Below are positions 7,549 through 11,496 of a stretch of 11,496 bases of DNA, one piece after another (within the stretch, counting starts at the first letter, position 1; every line of letters starts with the position of its first letter). A program made the position numbers and the translations under genes. The DNA is from Burkholderiaceae bacterium. GTDB taxonomy: Bacteria; Pseudomonadota; Gammaproteobacteria; Burkholderiales; Burkholderiaceae_D. Under the pieces are notes generated by a model. The model made no database searches, had not been told where the DNA came from, and saw nothing but the letters and a program-made list of their open reading frames with translations. The stretch spans positions 1 through 11,496 of the forward strand of contig JAIELO010000390.1 in NCBI GenBank assembly GCA_019752915.1, in the 5' to 3' direction.

Positions 7549-7621
7549 CTTGCTGGTTCCCCCGGCTAGGCGGTGACGGCGCAGCGTTGCGCCGCACCAC
7601 CACCAAGGGAGAACCAGCAAG
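7549..7621 (+). promoter_or_regulatory. Long 5' leader hairpin that takes in the ribosome binding site of the 7622 gene
   Basis: The outer arms CTTGCTGGTTC (7549-7559) and GAACCAGCAAG (7611-7621) are exact 11-bp reverse complements. After one mismatch they continue with CCC (7561-7563) pairing GGG (7607-7609). The right arm holds the Shine-Dalgarno AAGGGAG (7605-7611) and ends at the base before the ATG. An inner stem of 11 pairs with one bulge is GGTG-a-CGGCGCA (7572-7583) with TGCGCCGCACC (7588-7598) around a GCGT loop. No T tract follows, so this is not a standard terminator for ttcA. Folding would hide the ribosome binding site. Pairings were read by eye; no energy was computed. Confidence 0.55.
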
Positions 7622-7975
7622 ATGACCATCACCATACAGACTGCCAGCCTGAATGCGGCCACCGCAGCCAATTTCTCGGACACCAAGAAAACCAGTAGCG
7701 CCAGTTTCAAGGAAGTGCTGGCCAGTGCCAGCAAGCCCACGGCGGCTCAGGAACTGGACGACTATATGCGCAAGTCGCCTGCAGAACGCATGCAGGACAT
7801 GATCCTGAAAAGCATGGGGCTAACGCGCGAAGAACTGGCTACCAAGACACCGGCAGAACAGGCCAGCATCATGGCCCAGATCAACCGCATCATGCAGCAG
7901 AAGATGGAAGAAGCTGCCGCCAAGGCTGGCGGCAGCAGTGCAGGAACAGGCGCTGGCAGTAGTAGCGCAGTTTAG
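7622..7975 (+). CDS. Small uncharacterised helical protein
   Basis: A 117-residue protein that I do not recognise by name. It has no signal peptide, no membrane segment and no cysteine. Residues 1-40 are Ala/Ser/Thr-rich and probably disordered, with SFKEVLASA at 28-36. Residues about 41-100 are strongly helical: ELDDYMRKSPAERMQDMILKS, then MGLTREELATKTPAEQ, then a Met/Gln/Glu-rich helix. Residues 101-117 are a Gly/Ser/Ala tail. The SPAERM...ILKSMGLTREEL block resembles small conserved proteobacterial hypotheticals I have seen, without known function. AAGGGAG lies 10 bases before the ATG, inside the arm of a long hairpin, so translation may be controlled by structure. Its TAG shares bases with the stop of the convergent peptidase gene. 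Codon use looks like its neighbours, which supports a real gene. Confidence 0.72.
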   Translation: MTITIQTASLNAATAANFSDTKKTSSASFKEVLASASKPTAAQELDDYMRKSPAERMQDMILKSMGLTREELATKTPAEQASIMAQINRIMQQKMEEAAAKAGGSSAGTGAGSSSAV

Positions 7976-9768
7976 TAGGTCTGCGCCGTGCGCAGCACGG
8001 GATACAGGCGGTAGCGTTCATCCCACGAGGCGTGACGGCGCGCAAAGAACTCCAGTCGCTTGGCCGGGCTCTTGTTGAAGGCAGCATCCGTGTCCAGCTT
8101 CTTCTGGAATTCTTCACGCAGCGCAGGACTGGCTTCCAGCTGTTCGCGCGCCACCTGCTCGGCCACATACTCCTCCATATATTCCTTGCGCTCGAAGGCG
8201 TTATTGAATTCGCCCCAGGCCAGCAGCGAATCGGCGCCACGCGGCTCCAGCATGGTCATCACCAGTCGCGCTTTCGGCTGGGCGATCGGCACGAACAGCG
8301 CGCCCTTGTGCAAATTGCGCCGTTCGCGTCCCCACTCGCCTTCCACCGTCAGTGCCTGATGGCCCTCGAACGACTGGCTGGCAAAGGTCGCTTTGCTGGC
8401 GCGGAAGGTTTCCACTTCGGCCGCCATCTGGTCGGCGCCGAGCACCTTGTACTGGATGCCGTGCAGTTTCAGACGCGCCGCCACCCGGCCCGCGTCGGCT
8501 GGCGGCACCAGATAACCACCTTTCGGCGCGACCACGCGCAGATCCGGCACCACTTCGTCACGCAGTGGCACGCGCCACAGCTGCGGCTTGCTTTCGTCGT
8601 AGGCGGTCATAGTCGTTCCCGAGATTTCCGAATAACTGCGGGTGTATTCGTAGCCGGGGAAGTCGATGGTCTTGGTGTTGAAGGTGGTGCGATAGGACAG
8701 CGGGAACTCTGCACCACCGAGCATGGTGGCGCGCTGGTCGGCCTGCTGCACCAGCTGCTGCCAAGTTTTGCCATGCTGCGCCACTTGCGTCAGCAGCGAC
8801 ACGATGGTGTTACGGGTGATACGCACCCGGGTCGGATAGTCTTTCCACGAGTGGGTTTCCACCAGCATGGCAAAGCGGTTGCGCATCGGGAAGTAGCCGG
8901 TCGAGAAGCGCGGCGTGGACATCGAGTCGACGAAGCCGGAGGTCGGATCGTCTTGCTTGTCGAAGGAAATGTAATACGGCTTGGGATCGGAGCCCTGCTG
9001 TTTCAGATCGTCGATCACGGCCGATTGCAGTGCCAGACCGGCGCGTTTCAGTTCTTCGTCGCCGCCGTGCACCGGCTCGACCTGAATCGAGACGTCCGGC
9101 TGGAACTTGGCGCCATCGGTGACGTGCAGATCGACGTAGGCCAGCGGATCCCAGGCGTTCACCAGCGCCAGCATGGCCTGCATTTCGGCCGCATCGGCTT
9201 TCACATAATCGCGATTCAGATTGTAGTTCTGCGCCGTGGTGCGCCAGCCCATTTCCACCGGACCGCGCTGGTTAGGGCGGTTCCATTTACCGAAGCGTTC
9301 GTGACCGTCGACATTAAACACCGGCACGAACAACAGCACCTGCTTATCCAGCGCACCGGGGGCCGCCTTGTTTTCCAGCGCTTCGCGCAGCGCCAGGAAG
9401 CCGGCATCCTTACCGTCGATTTCACCGGCGTGGATGCCGCCCTGTACCAGCATCACCGGCAGGCCGCGCTTTTTAGCCTGCTGCGGCGTCAGCGCGCCGC
9501 TACGCGAAACAGCCAGCGCCAGCATCGGCCGGCCTTCCGGGGTGCGGCCGAATTCGAAGCAGCGTACTGCCTGCGGATAGGCTTTCTGGAAGCGCGCACA
9601 CAGATCGATCACTTCGTCGTAGCGGCCAGTGTTCTGGAAACCGGAGCGCTCGGAGATCGTGGTCAGTGGCGCTGCAGTGACTGCAGAAGTGGCTGCAGCT
9701 AAGGCGCTGGCCAGTGGCGCAGCAGCCAGCACAAAGGAAAGGGAAAGTAACAGCTCAGAACGTCGCAT
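7972..9768 (-). CDS. Exported M14-family zinc carboxypeptidase-like metallopeptidase
   Basis: A 598-residue protein. Residues 1-26 are a Sec signal peptide (MRRSELLLSL, hydrophobic core, cleavage near ALA-AA), so it acts in the periplasm or outside. Residues about 45-320 are an M14 catalytic domain: zinc ligands H113 and E116 in GGIHAGEIDG, third ligand H215 in YVDLHVTDG, the NYNLNRDY segment (181-188), and probable general base E304 in LVETHSWKDYP. M14 enzymes remove C-terminal residues from peptides or cleave peptidoglycan stems; the substrate here is not evident. About 280 residues follow the catalytic core with no domain I recognise. GGAG lies 8 bases before the ATG at 9768. The frame runs back to a GTG at 9798, but that start has no ribosome binding site and would spoil the signal peptide. 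It lies downstream of the S41 peptidase gene on the same strand, with its own -10 box. Confidence 0.9.
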   Translation of the reverse strand: MRRSELLLSLSFVLAAAPLASALAAATSAVTAAPLTTISERSGFQNTGRYDEVIDLCARFQKAYPQAVRCFEFGRTPEGRPMLALAVSRSGALTPQQAKKRGLPVMLVQGGIHAGEIDGKDAGFLALREALENKAAPGALDKQVLLFVPVFNVDGHERFGKWNRPNQRGPVEMGWRTTAQNYNLNRDYVKADAAEMQAMLALVNAWDPLAYVDLHVTDGAKFQPDVSIQVEPVHGGDEELKRAGLALQSAVIDDLKQQGSDPKPYYISFDKQDDPTSGFVDSMSTPRFSTGYFPMRNRFAMLVETHSWKDYPTRVRITRNTIVSLLTQVAQHGKTWQQLVQQADQRATMLGGAEFPLSYRTTFNTKTIDFPGYEYTRSYSEISGTTMTAYDESKPQLWRVPLRDEVVPDLRVVAPKGGYLVPPADAGRVAARLKLHGIQYKVLGADQMAAEVETFRASKATFASQSFEGHQALTVEGEWGRERRNLHKGALFVPIAQPKARLVMTMLEPRGADSLLAWGEFNNAFERKEYMEEYVAEQVAREQLEASPALREEFQKKLDTDAAFNKSPAKRLEFFARRHASWDERYRLYPVLRTAQTY

Positions 9769-9789
9769 CGGGATGGCTCCGGTTAGGCG

Positions 9790-9811
9790 CCGGTGCACGC
9801 ACAGGCACCGG
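9790..9811 (-). repeat. Stem-loop in the leader of the M14 peptidase gene
   Basis: CCGGTGC (9790-9796) and GCACCGG (9805-9811) are exact 7-bp reverse complements around an 8-base loop. If transcription starts about 7 bases after the TATAAT at 9828-9823, the stem sits at the very 5' end of the message, upstream of the GGAG. A 5' stem there could stabilise the RNA. It leaves the ribosome binding site free. Confidence 0.4.
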
Positions 9812-9818
9812 TCGAATC

Positions 9819-9836
9819 AAAAATTATAGTCGGCTT
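9819..9836 (-). promoter_or_regulatory. TATAAT-containing promoter block of the M14 gene
   Basis: Minus strand reads AGCCGACTATAATTTTTG with an exact -10 box at 9828-9823, about 55 bases before the chosen ATG. The block matches the one upstream of the S41 gene at 16 of 18 positions. The nearest -35-like hexamer is TTGCGG, 20 bases upstream and so too far for an ordinary sigma70 promoter. It also sits inside the hairpin after the S41 gene. Confidence 0.42.
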
Positions 9837-9854
9837 TGCGGCAGCGTGCCGCAA
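9836..9854 (-). terminator. Hairpin just after the S41 peptidase gene, likely terminator
   Basis: TTGCGGCA and TGCCGCAA form a perfect 8-bp stem with a 3-base loop, starting 2 bases after the S41 stop codon on the minus strand. A run of five T (9823-9819) follows about 12 bases later, not directly, so termination may be partial. The stem overlaps the upstream part of the M14 promoter region. Confidence 0.45.
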
Positions 9855-9856
9855 GC

Positions 9857-11410
9857 TCAGCGATTCTCTGGCAGGATAGTAATTTCCTTGAGTGGCGAGC
9901 GCACCTGCACCGTAACCGCACCGGCAGCAGTAACAGGACTGCCGGCAGCCGCTGGTACGCTCGCACTGCGACCGCCCTGTCGCAGCGTTGCGGAGTTGCT
10001 GCAGGATAGCCCGGCATTGCGACGCAAGGCAGCGGCTAGCATGCCTTCGGCGGGATCACCCAGCGCATGGTTCATATCGTCATCAACGTTGCAGTCCGGG
10101 GCAAAGCCTTCATCGAAATCTCCCCAGCCTTTCTGGTTAGTGCCACGATACTGCACCATGAAATAGGTGGTGCCGCAATTGGCCATCGGGACAAACGCAT
10201 AAGGCTTGCCACAAGTCTGGGCCCCAATCAAACGCACGTCGATATCGATGCCACGCAAACCATTGATCAGCGCTTCGCTAGCAGAACAGGTGCCGGCACC
10301 TGTCAGCAGAGTGACCCGCTTCAGGTCCAGATGCGGTAATGCCGTGCCTAACGGTAGTGGCTGAACCGCTGCCAGTCCAACCGCCTTATCGATAAAGCTG
10401 GTCGGCCGTCCGGGATTGAGTCGACCGTTGGTGGCATAGCGCATGAACACTTTGTTCGCGCTGGCTGCCGGACCGGCGATCATATAGGCCAGCTGGCTGG
10501 CCACCGTCACCTGACCGCCACCGTTATAGCGCAGGTCGATCACCAGTTCCTGCACGCCAGCGTCACGGAAACTAGTGATGGCCTGATAAAGCTGTCGCTC
10601 GGCTGGGCCGTTATGACTGGTGAAATTCAGATAGCCGGTCTTGCCCGCTGCCGTATCAAGCAACTGAACAGACTGCACCGATGCCGACGACACCGTGCTC
10701 GCTGTCAGGGTGGTATCGAACGCGCGACCATCGCGCCACCACGTAAAGCGATGCGGCTGGGCGGGCTGGGAGGGCGTCAGCGCCGCATTGAAGCGCGCCA
10801 CCGCTTCGGCATCCCCGCGGTTGATAAAGTCCTCACCATCGATCATGATCAACTGGTCACCACGCTGGATTCCGGCACTGGAAGCAGGTGAGGCTGCATC
10901 AACCATCGCTACGCGCCACTGGCGCGGTACACGGTTCGCACCGGCGTTCCAGCTGAGCCCATAGGAAAGCTCTATACCGCTCGACAAAGCGTCCCAGAAC
11001 GCACTGGGATAGCTGTAGTGGAAACGGTCCTGCGGATGGCCGCTGGCCAGCAATTTCGGGGTCTTCAAAGCGTTGAAATACGCCACCACAGTCGGATAGT
11101 CGCTCGCCTTGATGGCAGGGACATCACTACTCCACAGATAAGTCTCTTCAGTAATCGCGCGAATAAAGCCTTTTTCCTCTGCCTGGGTACCTGGCTGATT
11201 CTGCACTGCCCCGGGATGCATGACTTCACAGCGATTCCATAGATCCAGCGACCTACCGGCTGCGGCATCGGCATACACGGTCGGTGGTGGGGGGGGCAGC
11301 GGATCGGGCGGTGGCTCGGGAGGCCGCGTAGTCGATATGGAGTCGCCACCGCATCCAGTTAGCAGGACGGCAAGCGCGACACACAGTGGCACATGGGGAG
11401 AAATTTTCAT
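9857..11410 (-). CDS. S41-family serine peptidase lipoprotein
   Basis: A 517-residue predicted lipoprotein. It begins with a short type II signal peptide and lipobox LLTGC (lipidated C20), so it is anchored to a membrane facing the periplasm or surface. A Pro-rich linker (29-43) follows, then an N-terminal region, a PDZ-like part (about 165-235; ASPASSAGIQRGDQLIMIDG) and the S41 core (about 255-460). LVIDLRYNGGG (289-299) is the signature strand. TCSASE (374-379) supplies nucleophile S376, and GKP supplies the Lys K402, 26 residues later as in the Ser/Lys dyad of tail-specific proteases. It probably degrades or processes envelope proteins. Six cysteines beyond C20 are unusual for S41 enzymes and suggest disulfides. 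The ATG at 11410 has no Shine-Dalgarno sequence, and a TATAAT lies 8 bases before it. A TTG at 11416 is in frame but less likely. A C8 tract lies in codons 39-41. Confidence 0.9.
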   Translation of the reverse strand: MKISPHVPLCVALAVLLTGCGGDSISTTRPPEPPPDPLPPPPPTVYADAAAGRSLDLWNRCEVMHPGAVQNQPGTQAEEKGFIRAITEETYLWSSDVPAIKASDYPTVVAYFNALKTPKLLASGHPQDRFHYSYPSAFWDALSSGIELSYGLSWNAGANRVPRQWRVAMVDAASPASSAGIQRGDQLIMIDGEDFINRGDAEAVARFNAALTPSQPAQPHRFTWWRDGRAFDTTLTASTVSSASVQSVQLLDTAAGKTGYLNFTSHNGPAERQLYQAITSFRDAGVQELVIDLRYNGGGQVTVASQLAYMIAGPAASANKVFMRYATNGRLNPGRPTSFIDKAVGLAAVQPLPLGTALPHLDLKRVTLLTGAGTCSASEALINGLRGIDIDVRLIGAQTCGKPYAFVPMANCGTTYFMVQYRGTNQKGWGDFDEGFAPDCNVDDDMNHALGDPAEGMLAAALRRNAGLSCSNSATLRQGGRSASVPAAAGSPVTAAGAVTVQVRSPLKEITILPENR

Positions 11411-11413
11411 CGA

Positions 11414-11431
11414 CAAGAATTATAGACGGCT
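11414..11431 (-). promoter_or_regulatory. TATAAT-containing promoter block of the S41 peptidase gene
   Basis: Minus strand reads AGCCGTCTATAATTCTTG with an exact -10 box at 11424-11419. Only 8 bases separate the box from the ATG, so the message would start at or next to the start codon. The best -35-like hexamer is TCGACA (11450-11445; 5 of 6 consensus) but with a 20-base spacer. The AT-rich stretch at 11451-11480 upstream could act as an UP element. No gene is visible in the last 80 bases of the window. Confidence 0.45.
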
Positions 11432-11496
11432 GGTCTACGATTCCTGTCGATGTTTAAAATTACTTACAAATTAATCAAGAGCCGAAGTGGTAATTG

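Noticed and set aside
7534..7621. Intrinsic terminator after ttcA
   Set aside because: The inverted repeat is strong, but no T tract follows on the plus strand, and the right arm is the translation start region of the next gene.
8032..9702. Long open frame of 556 codons on the plus strand, antisense to the M14 peptidase
   Set aside because: It is rich in His, Arg, Gln and Gly with no recognisable domain, and is a product of GC-biased codons in the real gene opposite, which has a signal peptide and zinc motifs.

Overview
The window is about 11.5 kb of dense, GC-rich bacterial chromosome. It looks like a betaproteobacterium, with Neisseriales/Chromobacteriaceae-like as my best guess. That rests on overall gene style, on the MidA-type methyltransferase / pteridine reductase / folB / ttcA neighbourhood, and on the c-di-GMP and chemotaxis content. 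I saw no ribosomal RNA, tRNA, CRISPR array, insertion sequence or phage gene. No gap between genes reaches 300 bases.

Positions 1-2905 form a signalling block. It opens with the 3' part of an EAL-domain c-di-GMP phosphodiesterase cut by the left edge. Convergent to this is a REC-DUF3369-HD-GYP response regulator, also a predicted c-di-GMP phosphodiesterase. Divergent from the latter is a stand-alone CheW coupling protein. The HD-GYP gene has a good sigma70-type promoter whose 17-bp spacer carries a run of seven G.

Positions 2906-5239 hold two minus-strand genes: a membrane-anchored J-domain protein with a probable periplasmic C-terminal domain, and a MidA/NDUFAF7-type SAM-dependent methyltransferase. 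The second is divergent from a plus-strand cluster at 5333-7533. That cluster is a FolM/PTR1-like pteridine reductase, dihydroneopterin aldolase (folB) and tRNA 2-thiocytidine synthetase (ttcA). folB and ttcA overlap by an ATGA junction. The first two act on pterins and link the cluster to folate or tetrahydromonapterin metabolism.

Positions 7534-11496 hold a small helical protein of unknown function (7622-7975), whose ribosome binding site lies in one arm of a long inverted repeat. Two exported peptidases follow on the minus strand. One is an M14 zinc carboxypeptidase-like enzyme with a signal peptide. The other is an S41 (C-terminal-processing-like) serine peptidase lipoprotein. Each has a TATAAT box inside an almost identical 18-bp block upstream. 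The S41 gene also has a C8 tract in its early coding sequence and may be read from a leaderless message.

The genes are mostly housekeeping or common accessory families. I found no clearly new multi-gene system. The most interesting points are the two homopolymer tracts at places where slippage would switch expression, the occluded ribosome binding site at 7622, and the shared promoter block of the two peptidases.
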